A DNA stretch of 64,000 nt from Streptomyces spinoverrucosus. Its GTDB lineage: Bacteria > Actinomycetota > Actinomycetes > Streptomycetales > Streptomycetaceae. The translations under genes and the position numbers were made by a program. The stretch spans positions 310,001 through 374,000 of the forward strand of contig NZ_JADPZX010000001.1 in assembly GCF_015712165.1 (NCBI RefSeq), given 5' to 3'. Below the pieces are notes generated by a model. The model was given only the letters and a program-made list of their open reading frames with translations, did not search any database and was not told the DNA's origin. Below, one piece after another: positions 24,979-35,155 of this stretch (positions are counted from its first letter, which is position 1; every line of letters starts with the position of its first letter).

Positions 24979-26780
24979 TCGCCCGTAGAACCTTCCTCGC
25001 CACGACCGCCACGACCGCGACGGCCGCCGCGGCCACCGGGATCGGCGGCTCCCCCGCCGCGGCCGGTACGCGGACCGACGACGCCTTCCTCGCGCTGCTG
25101 ACCGAGGCCGCCGACCGGCGCGTCGCCGGGCTGCTCACTACGTACGGCGAGACGGTCACCGACCTGCGCGACCGGGGCCGGGCGCGGGCCGCCGCCCGGG
25201 CACTGCGGACGTTCACCTCCGTCCACGTGCACGAGGACTCCGCGTACCACCACTCCCGCCACCTGCTCGGTCCGCTCGGCGAGTTGGCCGACGTGCTCGC
25301 GGCGGAGCAGTACGACGACGGTCTGTACGACCAGGGGGCGGTGCACTCGCCGCCGGACACCGCCTTCTCCGTCGTCGATCTGAACATGGCGTACGCGCTG
25401 CTGGAGCGGGACGGGCACCCGGCGACCGAAGGCGTGCGCAGGACGGTCGAGGGGGTGTTGCGCAAGGCGGGGCCGGGGCTGGCGCACGGCGGTGTGCACA
25501 CGGCCAACCACCGCTGGCTGGTGTGTTCGGCGCTCGCGCGGATCCACCGCCGCCGGCCCGACCCGGCGTACGCGCGGCGCGTCGACGCCTGGCTGGCGGA
25601 GGGCATCGACCGGCTCCCGGGCGGTGAGTACAGCGAGCGCAGCCCCACCTACTCGGCCGTGGTCACCAACCCGGCGCTGCTGACCCTGGCCCGCCACTAC
25701 GGTCGTAAGGATCTGTACGACCACGTGCGGGCCAACCTCAAGGCGACCCTCTTCGTCATCGAGCCCAACGGCGAGGTGGAGAGCGTGCATTCGCGGCGTC
25801 AGGACCAGACGGCGTTGCGTTATCTGCCGGAATTCTGGCTCCAGTACCGGGAGATGGCGATCCGTGACGGTGACGGGCGGTTCGCCGCGGTGGCCGCGCT
25901 GCTGCAGGAGCGCGGCACGGAGCAGACGTTCGGCGAGACGCCGCTCGGCGACCGGCTGGCGGAGGTGCTGGACCGGCCCGAGCTGGCCCGTCCGCTGCCC
26001 GGGACGGACCCGCTTCCCGAGGACTTCGTGCATCACGACCCCGACTGCCGCCTGGTGCGGGTGCGGCGTGGCCCGGACACCGCGACGATCTTCGGCGGCA
26101 CCGACTTCCCCGAGGTGCGGGCGATCTCCTCGGGGCTGTCCACCAATCCGACGTTCTTCAAGATGCGCAAGGGCGCGGCGATCCTGGACTCGCTGCGGCT
26201 GTCCCCGCAGTTCTTCTCCCTGGGGCACTTCCGGGCCGAGGGGCTGCGGCGGGTGGACGGCGGCTGGCGGCTGCATGCCGAGGTGCGGGCCGCGTTCCAC
26301 CAGCCGCTGCCGCCGCAGCACCGTCGGGCCGACGGCGACTATCCGCTGTCCAACGACGGGCGGTTCTGGTCGGCGATGGACTTCCCGCACCGGCCCAAGG
26401 AGTGGCGCACCCTGCGCACCGAGGTACTGGTGCGTCAAGTGCAGGGCGGTGGCTGGCAGTTGGACTTCGACGTGTCGCAGTCGGCGGTGCCGCTCGCGCT
26501 GGAGCTGTGCTTCCGGCGCGGCGGCTCGCTGACCGGCGACGGGCTCACGCCCGTCGCGGGGCAGGCCGACACCTATCAGCTGGTCGGCGGCGATGCCGTG
26601 TACACCGTCGGCGACGACCGGATCGTGTTCGGACCGGGCAACGGGGCGGGCGGCAAGCAGCCTCCGGTCGTCGACGTGGGGGAACGCTACTCGTGGATGA
26701 ACGGCTCCCTCACACCGGACGGCATCCGCGTCCTGATCACCGGGAGGTCCCCGCTGCGGTACCGGCTCACGATCGAGTGA
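24975..26780 (+). CDS. Tat-exported heparinase II/III-like polysaccharide-active enzyme
   Basis: A 601-residue protein with a twin-arginine signal (IARRTFLATTA then an Ala-rich core, cleavage near AAAG). The first half is alpha-helical in the manner of the (alpha/alpha) toroid of PL8/PL12/PL15-like lyases, with AHGGVHTANHRWLVCSALAR and Tyr/His-rich EDSAYHHSRH; the second half is beta-rich. I recall no biochemically characterised close relative. The coupled transporter suggests it releases the imported sugar. The start is GTG 24975, overlapping the previous stop; the frame open to 24486 is a shadow. It ends one base from the opposing TPR gene. Confidence 0.75.
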   Translation: MIARRTFLATTATTATAAAATGIGGSPAAAGTRTDDAFLALLTEAADRRVAGLLTTYGETVTDLRDRGRARAAARALRTFTSVHVHEDSAYHHSRHLLGPLGELADVLAAEQYDDGLYDQGAVHSPPDTAFSVVDLNMAYALLERDGHPATEGVRRTVEGVLRKAGPGLAHGGVHTANHRWLVCSALARIHRRRPDPAYARRVDAWLAEGIDRLPGGEYSERSPTYSAVVTNPALLTLARHYGRKDLYDHVRANLKATLFVIEPNGEVESVHSRRQDQTALRYLPEFWLQYREMAIRDGDGRFAAVAALLQERGTEQTFGETPLGDRLAEVLDRPELARPLPGTDPLPEDFVHHDPDCRLVRVRRGPDTATIFGGTDFPEVRAISSGLSTNPTFFKMRKGAAILDSLRLSPQFFSLGHFRAEGLRRVDGGWRLHAEVRAAFHQPLPPQHRRADGDYPLSNDGRFWSAMDFPHRPKEWRTLRTEVLVRQVQGGGWQLDFDVSQSAVPLALELCFRRGGSLTGDGLTPVAGQADTYQLVGGDAVYTVGDDRIVFGPGNGAGGKQPPVVDVGERYSWMNGSLTPDGIRVLITGRSPLRYRLTIE

Positions 26781-26781
26781 C

Positions 26782-28461
26782 TCACTGCTCCGGGCCGCAG
26801 CAACCGTCCTGATCGGCGGGCTGTCCCATGCGGCAGAAGCAGGACGACTCGATCGGTACGTCCGCCAGGGCGGCGGCGATCTTCAGTTGCTGCGCCACGA
26901 TCTCGGCCTCGCCGAGCCTGCCCAGCCGCGTCAGGCACTCGTGGAAGCCGTGCAGGGACCAGACGTTGCCGGGGTGCTGTTGGGCGCGGGGCAGGGTCGC
27001 GTCGAGTCCGAGGTCGGCCCGGTAGACCGCCTCGGCCTCGGCGACCCGGCCCTGTTCGAGGAGCAGGGCGCCGTAGGCGTGGCGGGTGGGCTGCATCCAG
27101 CCCCAGGGCTCGTCGTAGGGGAGGCTGTCGTCGAGCTCGATCGACCGTTCCAGCGCGGCGAAGGCCTCGGCGTGGTTGCCCTTGCGGTACTCCAGCTCGC
27201 CGTCGAGCATCTCCGCGGCGACGGCGAGGATGTCGGCGCAGGTGTTGTTGAACAGGGTGCGGGACTGCGGGACCCGGCCGACGGCCTCGCGGAACCGCCG
27301 CCGCTCGGCCTCGGCCTCGTCGATCCGGCCGGTCGCGGAGAGGGCGACGCCGCGCGCGTAGTGCAGCATCGCGATGGTCACGCAGTAGAGCCGCACGTCC
27401 TCGGGGAAGGGCAGCTGAAGGATGTCCGCCCAGCGGCCGAAGCGGATCAGCACGTGGACCCGCATGGCGAGGAAGCCCTCCAGCCAGTCGGCCATGGGCG
27501 GGCTCTCCACCCGCAGCAGCTCCTCCGTGATGGTCTCCTCAAGCTTGGCGGCCGTTTCCAGCGCGGTCCGGGACTGGCCGAGGAACATCGCGCCGTAGAT
27601 CTTGAAGTGGTAGTTGTGCGAGCGGTAGAGGGTGTAGAAGTTCATCGGGCCGGACTGCGCGAGGAACTTCTCGTCGGCGGCGATCGCGTCGCTGTTGCCC
27701 GCGACCACACGCCGGTAGTCGCCGCACAGCACGTCCAGGTGCGAGGGCATGTGCAGGAGGTGCCCGGCGTCGGGCACCAGGGGGCGCAGCCGGTCGGCGA
27801 CGGTCAGGGCCGCCTCGGGGGTGGGGGACATCTCCATCAGGTGGATGTACATGTGCAGCACGCCGGGGTGCCGTGCCCCGTCCTCGGTGGCGATCGCGCG
27901 TTCGAGGACGTCCTTGGCCTCAAGGGTGCGGGTCCCCTCGGCGGGCTCTCCGGTGCGGATGTCCCACAGCTGCCAGGGGGTGAGGTTCATCAGGGCGTCG
28001 GCGTACAGGGTGGCGATGTCGAGGTCGTCGGGGGCGAGTTCGTACACCGCGCGCATGCGGTCGGCGTAGGGCTCGTTCCACACCGAGCAGTCCTCGACGG
28101 CCTCGGACTGCGGGTAACGGGCGCGCAGGGCCTCGATCAGGGCGCGCTCCACGGGTGTGGCGCCGGCCGACTTCTCGTGCGCGCGTTCCACGGCGGCGTG
28201 GGTGCGGTCGACGCTGCGGACCAGTTCCTGCTCGTCGAAGGCGTCCCAGGGCTTGTTGTAGTTGGGGCCGAGGGCGTAGGCGATGCCCCAGTGGGCCATG
28301 GCGCAGTCGGGGTCGGCGGCCACGGCGGCCTCGAAGCAGGAGACGGCCTCCTCGTGGTGGAAGGCGTACGTCCAGATCAGGCCGCGGTCGAACCACAGCT
28401 GGGCTTCGGGCGACGAGGTCGTCACCGGGCGGGTGTGGGTGCCGAGGTCGTAGTAGTCCAT
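26782..28461 (-). CDS. Tetratricopeptide-repeat protein
   Basis: A 559-residue soluble protein with several TPR-like helical pairs: WFDRGLIWTYAFHHEEAVSC and FEAAVAADPDCAMAHWGIAY at residues 23-63, and ALERSIELDDSLPYDEPWGW and YGALLLEQGRVAEAEAVYRA towards the end. Unusual features are the aromatic/His-rich centre (HLLHMPSHLDVL, NFYTLYRSHNYHFKIYGAMF) and a Cys-rich C-terminus (SSCFCRMG, GCCGPEQ) that could bind metal. AGGAG lies 8 bases before ATG 28461. Homologues occur widely in bacteria, described only as TPR proteins; function unknown. Confidence 0.85.
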   Translation of the reverse strand: MDYYDLGTHTRPVTTSSPEAQLWFDRGLIWTYAFHHEEAVSCFEAAVAADPDCAMAHWGIAYALGPNYNKPWDAFDEQELVRSVDRTHAAVERAHEKSAGATPVERALIEALRARYPQSEAVEDCSVWNEPYADRMRAVYELAPDDLDIATLYADALMNLTPWQLWDIRTGEPAEGTRTLEAKDVLERAIATEDGARHPGVLHMYIHLMEMSPTPEAALTVADRLRPLVPDAGHLLHMPSHLDVLCGDYRRVVAGNSDAIAADEKFLAQSGPMNFYTLYRSHNYHFKIYGAMFLGQSRTALETAAKLEETITEELLRVESPPMADWLEGFLAMRVHVLIRFGRWADILQLPFPEDVRLYCVTIAMLHYARGVALSATGRIDEAEAERRRFREAVGRVPQSRTLFNNTCADILAVAAEMLDGELEYRKGNHAEAFAALERSIELDDSLPYDEPWGWMQPTRHAYGALLLEQGRVAEAEAVYRADLGLDATLPRAQQHPGNVWSLHGFHECLTRLGRLGEAEIVAQQLKIAAALADVPIESSCFCRMGQPADQDGCCGPEQ

Positions 28462-28680
28462 CCGTGTCTCCTGTGATCGCGCGGGCGTCGCGGCACCGGC
28501 TCGCCGGCTCCCGACCCGGGCAATTCTCAGGTGCCGTCGGGGCGTTGGCGGGCCGTACGCACGCGATGGGGGCAGCGACGACACGAAAGAGGGATCACGG
28601 GTGCGGTACCGGTGACCTTGGAGGAGTGGGCTGCTGGGCCAAGTACGTCCCTCGGGCATCCCAAGCACAACTCAACCCTT

Positions 28681-28720
28681 GGCCATGAATTCACCATGCC
28701 AGGCCATGATTCAGTAGTAT
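28681..28720 (+). promoter_or_regulatory. AT-rich promoter region with a direct repeat, ahead of the carbonic anhydrase
   Basis: GGCCATGAATTCA (28681-28693) and GGCCATGATTCA (28702-28713) form a near-perfect direct repeat with 21-base period. TAGTAT at 28715-28720 is a good -10 hexamer, 33 bases before the start codon. The -35 region is not obvious, as often where an activator binds. Confidence 0.5.
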
Positions 28721-28752
28721 GAACCCCACAGCTTCGCCTCGGACATACGTTC

Positions 28753-29523
28753 GTGGACGTGAACCTCGACAACACCCCTCTCAGAGGCACCGGCGTTGAG
28801 CCGACCTCGTCCGCCACGGCGGCGCCCGCCCGCCGTGCCCTCCTGCGCGCCGCTCTGACCGGCGCCGCGGCGCTCGGTGCCGGCCTCGCCCTCGACGCCT
28901 CCCCCGCGTCCGCCGTCACCGCAGCGCCGCACCACCGCCCGAGCACCCCCGCGCAGGCCCTGCGCGAGCTGGAGGCGGGCAATCTGCGCTGGCGCACCTT
29001 CCGTGAGCGGCACCCCAACGAGTCACCGGCCGTCCGGCAGACGCTGACGTCCGGTCAGCACCCGTTCGCGGTGATCCTCAGCTGCGTCGACTCCCGCGTC
29101 CCCCCGGAGCTGGTCTTCGACCAGGGGCTCGGTGACCTGCTCACGGTGCGCAGCGCGGGTGAGGTCCTGGACGAGGCCGTGCTCGGCAGCGTCGCCTACG
29201 GGGTCCTCGAACTGGCCATACCGCTCGTCCTGGTCCTCGGCCACCAGTCGTGCGGCGCCGTGCGGGCCGCCGTCGAGGCGGAGGAGTCCGGGCAGCGGCT
29301 GCCGGCCCACATCCAGTACCTGGCCGACGAGATAAGCCCGGCCATCGACCACACCAAGGAGGGCGACGCCCGCGTCGACGCGAGCGTCGACGCCAACGTA
29401 CGGCTCGTCCGTTCCCGCCTCGCCGCCGAACCCGACCTGGCCGCCAAGGTGGCGTCCGGGCAACTCGCCGTCGTCGGCGCGCGCTACGAGCTGACGACCC
29501 AGCGCGTGCACCGCATCGACTGA
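28753..29523 (+). CDS. Exported beta-class carbonic anhydrase
   Basis: A 256-residue protein that interconverts CO2 and bicarbonate. Zinc ligands are Cys111 (in LSCVDSR), His164 and Cys167 (in LGHQSCGAV), with the Asp113-Arg115 dyad. The first 55 residues are a twin-arginine-type export signal (APARRALLRAALTGAAALGA ending ASPASAV), so the enzyme should act outside the membrane. GTG 28753 was used; GTG 28759 is also possible and neither has a clear ribosome site. Terminates at a strong hairpin. Confidence 0.92.
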   Translation: MDVNLDNTPLRGTGVEPTSSATAAPARRALLRAALTGAAALGAGLALDASPASAVTAAPHHRPSTPAQALRELEAGNLRWRTFRERHPNESPAVRQTLTSGQHPFAVILSCVDSRVPPELVFDQGLGDLLTVRSAGEVLDEAVLGSVAYGVLELAIPLVLVLGHQSCGAVRAAVEAEESGQRLPAHIQYLADEISPAIDHTKEGDARVDASVDANVRLVRSRLAAEPDLAAKVASGQLAVVGARYELTTQRVHRID

Positions 29524-29535
29524 CACGTCACGCAC

Positions 29536-29568
29536 GGGGGCGGGCGGACACGCGATCCGCCCGCCCCC
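29536..29568. terminator. Bidirectional hairpin terminator
   Basis: A perfect 13-bp stem GGGGGCGGGCGGA/TCCGCCCGCCCCC with a 7-base loop lies between the convergent carbonic anhydrase and alginate lyase genes. Confidence 0.88.
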
Positions 29569-29573
29569 ACGGG

Positions 29574-30794
29574 TCAGTTCGGGTTGTCGCCGTGCGTGAG
29601 GGTCTCCCAGGCCACGAAGAGGTTGTTGCTGCCGGCCGGGCGGTTGCGCTCGGTCAGGGCCTGGGTGTTGGTCATGGCATGGCCGAGCCGGTTGTGCAGG
29701 GCGTTGTAGCCGACCTCGGTGACCGGCCCGAGCCCGAGGTGCAGGGAGCCGCCGCACAGCCAGCTCGGGACGGCCGCGCCCATCTCGTACTTGGCCTGGA
29801 AGCCGAGGGCGTGCCGGAGCCGTTCGCCGACGTCGGTGCCGTAGAGGTCCTGGCCCTGGATGCGGCTGGTCTCCGCCACGTGGGAGATGGCGGAGATGCC
29901 GTATCCGGTGTGGGTGAGGTCCCGGCAGGTCTCCTGGGTGAGGCCGGTGACGAAGGTGGACTGGCCCTGCCAGTACCTGACGATCTTGTCGCGGGTGTCG
30001 AGGTTCTGGCTCGGCACCGTCTTCGGCAGGTCGCCGTCGGAGGCGAGGTAGACGAAGGCGGCGGTGCGGGTGCGGAACTTCGCCATGGCCTTGTCGTAGG
30101 AGGCCTTGTCCTCCAGGAAGACGGAGATGCCGATCGCGGCCTCCATCATCGACAGCTCCCAGTTGCCGTTGGAGTTCGAGCCGTTGATGATCTCGGGAAG
30201 GTAGACGGAGCGGAGCATGGTGGCGAAGCGCCCGGAGTTCGCCCAGTTTCCGGTGTAGGTGTACTTGATGATCTCGGCGGCCTTGGGCCAGGAGGAGCCG
30301 GCCCAGCCGGTCTGCAGCGGGGCGTTGCTGTTGGTGTGATCGCGGATCACGGCCGACCAGGCGTCCATCAGTTCGATGGCCTTGCGGGCGTGCCGCTCGT
30401 CGCGGGTGATGTACCAGGCGAGGGCGTGGGTGTACGCGGCGATCGCGTCCTCGCGCTCGTCGGTGCAGCCGTTGTTGGGGTTGGAGTAGGAGCCGCACTC
30501 GACGACCGCGCGGGGCTTGGGTGTGCGGTTCAGGTCGGCGTACTTGCTCGCCATCATCCGGTCGAAGGCACCCTTCCAGGGCTGGGCGCCGGCACCAACC
30601 TTGCTCCGCGTGAAGTCCAACTGGCTCTTGGAGACGGTCACTCCGGGGTGGACGAAGGTGGCGGGGGCGGCGTCGGCGCGGGGTGCGCCGGGTCCGGCGA
30701 GCACGGTGGCCACCAGGGCGGCCGCGGTGGCGGTGGTCGCGGCCAGGAGCGGGAGCCGAGTCCTGCGGCGGGGTCGAACGGGTGCGTCTGCCAT
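29574..30794 (-). CDS. Secreted alginate lyase family protein
   Basis: The 406-residue precursor has a signal peptide (basic RPRRRTRLP, hydrophobic core, cleavage near ADAAPA) and an alginate-lyase (PF05426-like) alpha-toroid domain: YTHALAWYITRDERHARKAI, the conserved NSNGNWELSMMEAAIGISVF containing the Asn/Trp pair, and TGYGISAISHVAETSRIQGQ with the catalytic-type His. Such enzymes cleave uronic-acid polysaccharides by beta-elimination. ATG 30794 follows a weak purine run; the frame open to 30890 adds no signal. Substrate is inferred from family only. Confidence 0.87.
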   Translation of the reverse strand: MADAPVRPRRRTRLPLLAATTATAAALVATVLAGPGAPRADAAPATFVHPGVTVSKSQLDFTRSKVGAGAQPWKGAFDRMMASKYADLNRTPKPRAVVECGSYSNPNNGCTDEREDAIAAYTHALAWYITRDERHARKAIELMDAWSAVIRDHTNSNAPLQTGWAGSSWPKAAEIIKYTYTGNWANSGRFATMLRSVYLPEIINGSNSNGNWELSMMEAAIGISVFLEDKASYDKAMAKFRTRTAAFVYLASDGDLPKTVPSQNLDTRDKIVRYWQGQSTFVTGLTQETCRDLTHTGYGISAISHVAETSRIQGQDLYGTDVGERLRHALGFQAKYEMGAAVPSWLCGGSLHLGLGPVTEVGYNALHNRLGHAMTNTQALTERNRPAGSNNLFVAWETLTHGDNPN

Positions 30795-30925
30795 GGGGGG
30801 TCCGTTCTTGTATGTGAACGACGGGTGAGTGACTGAACGCGCGCGTTGGCCGTGACCATAGGTACGGACCAGCCTTCCGTCAAGACGCAAGGAAAGAAGA
30901 GGCGTTGGGGTGACGCGCGGAAAGT

Positions 30926-32648
<1,723 letters not shown>

Positions 32649-32654
32649 ACCACC

Positions 32655-33140
32655 TCACCGCTGGGGCAGGACACAGACAGTGTCCAGCCCCAGCACATGG
32701 TTGAGCCGGCCGAACGCCAGCCACGAGCCGATGCTCATGGTGAGCTCCACGATCTCCGCCTGGCTGTAGTGGGCCGTCATCCGGCTCCAGAAGTCCTCGT
32801 CGAGGCCGTGGTGGTCCAGGGCGTAGCGCTCGGCGTACTCGGCGGCCAGGCGGGTGCGTTCGTCGAAGGCGTCCGTGGTGCGCCAGGCGGTGACCGCGTC
32901 CGCGAAGTCGTCCTCCACTTTCCGCCCGTCGCGCTCGGTGCGCCAGTCCAGGCAGAAGGCGCAGCCGTTGATCTGCGCGATCCGCAGCCGTGCCGCCTCG
33001 AACTCGCGCAGGCCCAGGGTGGTGTGGGCGTACACCGCGAGCGAGAAGTTCGACGCCGCCGTGCCGATCTCGGGGACCATCTCCCCCCACACGTAGGGGA
33101 TGGGGTCCGCTCCCTCGGGGATGTCGATGCGCAGGGTCAC
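32655..33140 (-). CDS. AhpD-like / carboxymuconolactone decarboxylase-family protein
   Basis: A 161-residue helical protein with the redox motif CxxC in INGCAFCLDW and the following RxE/D-rich helix, typical of alkylhydroperoxidase D-like proteins. It probably detoxifies peroxides, which would suit its place next to an H2O2-producing cholesterol oxidase. The start is GTG 33140, three bases after the stop of the upstream reductase-like gene on the same strand, so they form an operon. Confidence 0.9.
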   Translation of the reverse strand: MTLRIDIPEGADPIPYVWGEMVPEIGTAASNFSLAVYAHTTLGLREFEAARLRIAQINGCAFCLDWRTERDGRKVEDDFADAVTAWRTTDAFDERTRLAAEYAERYALDHHGLDEDFWSRMTAHYSQAEIVELTMSIGSWLAFGRLNHVLGLDTVCVLPQR

Positions 33141-33143
33141 CGG

Positions 33144-34220
33144 TCATGTCCTTCCCAGTCGGCCGACTGCGGGGCGCAGCGGCACGTCGAGCGCGTCGTA
33201 GAGGCCGGGCGCCGCCTCGGTGAGCCAGTCGATGGCGTTGACCAGGCGGCCGGCGGCGGTGGCGTTGCCCCCCGCCGACCGGTTACCGCCCTCGTCGCTC
33301 GCCTCGACGGTGACCTCTATACGGGGGCGGCCCTCGATGACGATCCGGTGCGCTCCGGCGCCGCCCCCGGGGGGCTGTGGCCAGTCCGGGGCGCAGGAGG
33401 CGTGGATGCGGGTGACGTGCTCGACGACGATACGGGGCCGTCCTGCGACGACACCCTGCACCTCGAAGCGCACGGCGCCCTGCGTACCGGCGGCGAACTC
33501 GCCCATGGTGGGCGTGGTGACGGTGGCCTCCAGCGGGCGCCGCTCCAACGTCTCGCGGACCTCGTCCAGTTCGACGCCCAGGCCTGTGGCCATCATCCGC
33601 AGCTGCCCGCCCCACACCACCGTCGGCACGCCCTCGACGAGCATCGGCGGCTGGTAGTCCATCGGGTGCCCCATGCCGACCAGGTGCCGTACCGAGTCCT
33701 CCTGGTCGTACGTGGAGTAGTCGAAGATCTCCTGGCAGCGCACCGCGTCGATCCGCGAGCCGAGGCCGGTGATCAGCAGGGGCAGGGTGTCGTTCGCCCA
33801 GCCGGGGTCGACTCCGGAGACGAACAGGGACCCGCCGCCGGTCGCCACGGCCTCCAGCAGCGGCTTCCTGATGTCGGGCGGGGCGCCCCGGTGGTCGTAC
33901 ATCCCGTAGACGGACGGCGTGACGACGACCGCCCCGGCCCGGACGGCCCGTTCGATGTCCCGCAGCGCCTCATCGGGGCGTACGTCTCCGGAGGCCGCGT
34001 ACACGACCGCGCGTGGGCCGGTCGCGAGCACGGCGGCGACGTCGTCGGTCGCCGGCACGCCCAGCGGGCGGCCGAGTCCGCTCAGGTCGCCCGCGTCCCG
34101 GCCGACCTTGGCGGGGTCGGCGACCAGTACGGCCGCGAGGCCCAGCGACGGATGCGCGTCGACGGCACGGATCGCCGCGCGGCCGACATTGCCCGTACCC
34201 CACACAACCGTGGAAATCAT
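33144..34220 (-). CDS. Dihydrodipicolinate reductase-like NAD(P)-binding oxidoreductase
   Basis: A 358-residue protein with an N-terminal Rossmann motif (STVVWGTGNVGRAAIRAVDA) and the DapB-type catalytic-domain fold; SVYGMYDHRGAPP and SGVDPGWANDTLPLL are typical of the group that includes 2,4-diaminopentanoate dehydrogenase. True DapB (about 250 residues) is smaller, so a role in lysine synthesis is unlikely. ATG 34220. Operon with the AhpD-like gene. The substrate is unknown; actinobacterial relatives are numerous and some are near lipid or steroid genes as far as I recall. Confidence 0.8.
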   Translation of the reverse strand: MISTVVWGTGNVGRAAIRAVDAHPSLGLAAVLVADPAKVGRDAGDLSGLGRPLGVPATDDVAAVLATGPRAVVYAASGDVRPDEALRDIERAVRAGAVVVTPSVYGMYDHRGAPPDIRKPLLEAVATGGGSLFVSGVDPGWANDTLPLLITGLGSRIDAVRCQEIFDYSTYDQEDSVRHLVGMGHPMDYQPPMLVEGVPTVVWGGQLRMMATGLGVELDEVRETLERRPLEATVTTPTMGEFAAGTQGAVRFEVQGVVAGRPRIVVEHVTRIHASCAPDWPQPPGGGAGAHRIVIEGRPRIEVTVEASDEGGNRSAGGNATAAGRLVNAIDWLTEAAPGLYDALDVPLRPAVGRLGRT

Positions 34221-34313
34221 GGGCGGAGGGTAACGAGGCGAGGCAAAGGTTCCCAGAGCCGTGCAGGGAGATCTTTCCTGCCCGAACGGGGACGCAGGAG
34301 TCGTTGCCGGGTG

Positions 34314-34748
34314 TCACATCCGCGGTGGCTTCACCGCCACGTCCAGGTAGAACGTGTCGATGCTGCGCACCGCCTCCTCGAACTCCTCCAGGTTGACCGG
34401 CTTGGTCACATAGGCGTTCGCGTGGTGGCGGTAGGCGCCGGACACGTCGTCGGGCGCCGAGGACGTGGTGAGCACCACCACCGGAATCGTGCGCAGATCG
34501 GCGTCCTCCTTGACCACGGCCAGGAACTCCCGGCCGTTCATGCGGGGCATGTTGAGGTCGAGGACGATCAGGTCGGGGCGCGGGTTCGCCGGGTCGCGCA
34601 GATACTCCAGGGCCTCGATGCCGTCGGCGACCTGGGTGAGGTTGCGGGCGCCGCGCTCGGCCAGGGCGTCCTGGATGAGCATCGCGTCGGCGATGTCGTC
34701 CTCGACCAGCAGCACGTCGTGGGGGCGGGTGGGGGCGGGGACGGACAT
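34314..34748 (-). CDS. Stand-alone CheY-like response regulator (Rcp1 type)
   Basis: A 144-residue single receiver domain: acidic pocket VEDD at 15-18, phosphoacceptor Asp64 (VLDLNMPRMNG), switch Thr in VLTTSSAP and Lys in VTKPVN. There is no output domain. This long-loop LNMPRMNG type is the partner class of phytochrome-like kinases. The divergent histidine kinase lacks its own receiver and is the natural partner. GGAG precedes ATG 34748 by 8 bases. Confidence 0.92.
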   Translation of the reverse strand: MSVPAPTRPHDVLLVEDDIADAMLIQDALAERGARNLTQVADGIEALEYLRDPANPRPDLIVLDLNMPRMNGREFLAVVKEDADLRTIPVVVLTTSSAPDDVSGAYRHHANAYVTKPVNLEEFEEAVRSIDTFYLDVAVKPPRM

Positions 34749-35029
34749 GGCTATGAACTCCGGGGGGCGGAAGGGGTTTGACGTGGGGTGCCGCTGGTGA
34801 TCAGGCCGGGTCGGCGGCGCCGGGCTCCTTGCCGGCTCATGCCCGAGGCCCGGCCGATCTCGGGACAGCCCGCACCGGCCGCCGCCGCGGCGCGGGCGGC
34901 CCTGTCTGCCGGCTGCTGTGCGACCCGCTCCACCTGGAACGGCACGTGCAGTTGGGCGAGGACGTCGTCTCGTGCCGAGCGGGCGTCATCTCTCCTTCAC
35001 CTCTGGGAACAGAGAAGTGGGAGGCAGAC

Positions 35030-35155
35030 ATGGCAACTACCCTAAGGGGCCGTCACATGGCGCGACAACAGCTGTTGTCGGACGTGGACAAGGTGCGTTC
35101 CCTACGGGCCCTCGACGCGGCCCCGTCGCAGACGAAGGAGCTCAACAGGCCGTGA
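35030..35155 (+). CDS. 41-residue ORF coupled to the histidine kinase
   Basis: A short basic ORF (MATTLRGRHMARQQLLSDVD and on to SQTKELNRP) has a good ribosome site, GGGAGG at 35019-35024, and its stop TGA overlaps the kinase's GTG/ATG start region (GTGATG). It may be a real small protein or a leader that couples translation to the kinase. No family known to me; the region upstream back to 34749 has no other gene. Confidence 0.5.
   Translation: MATTLRGRHMARQQLLSDVDKVRSLRALDAAPSQTKELNRP

Noticed and set aside
26887..28476. A 529-codon plus-strand frame opposite the TPR gene
   Set aside because: Gly/Val-rich shadow composition with no start signal; the minus strand has a proper ribosome site and TPR motifs.
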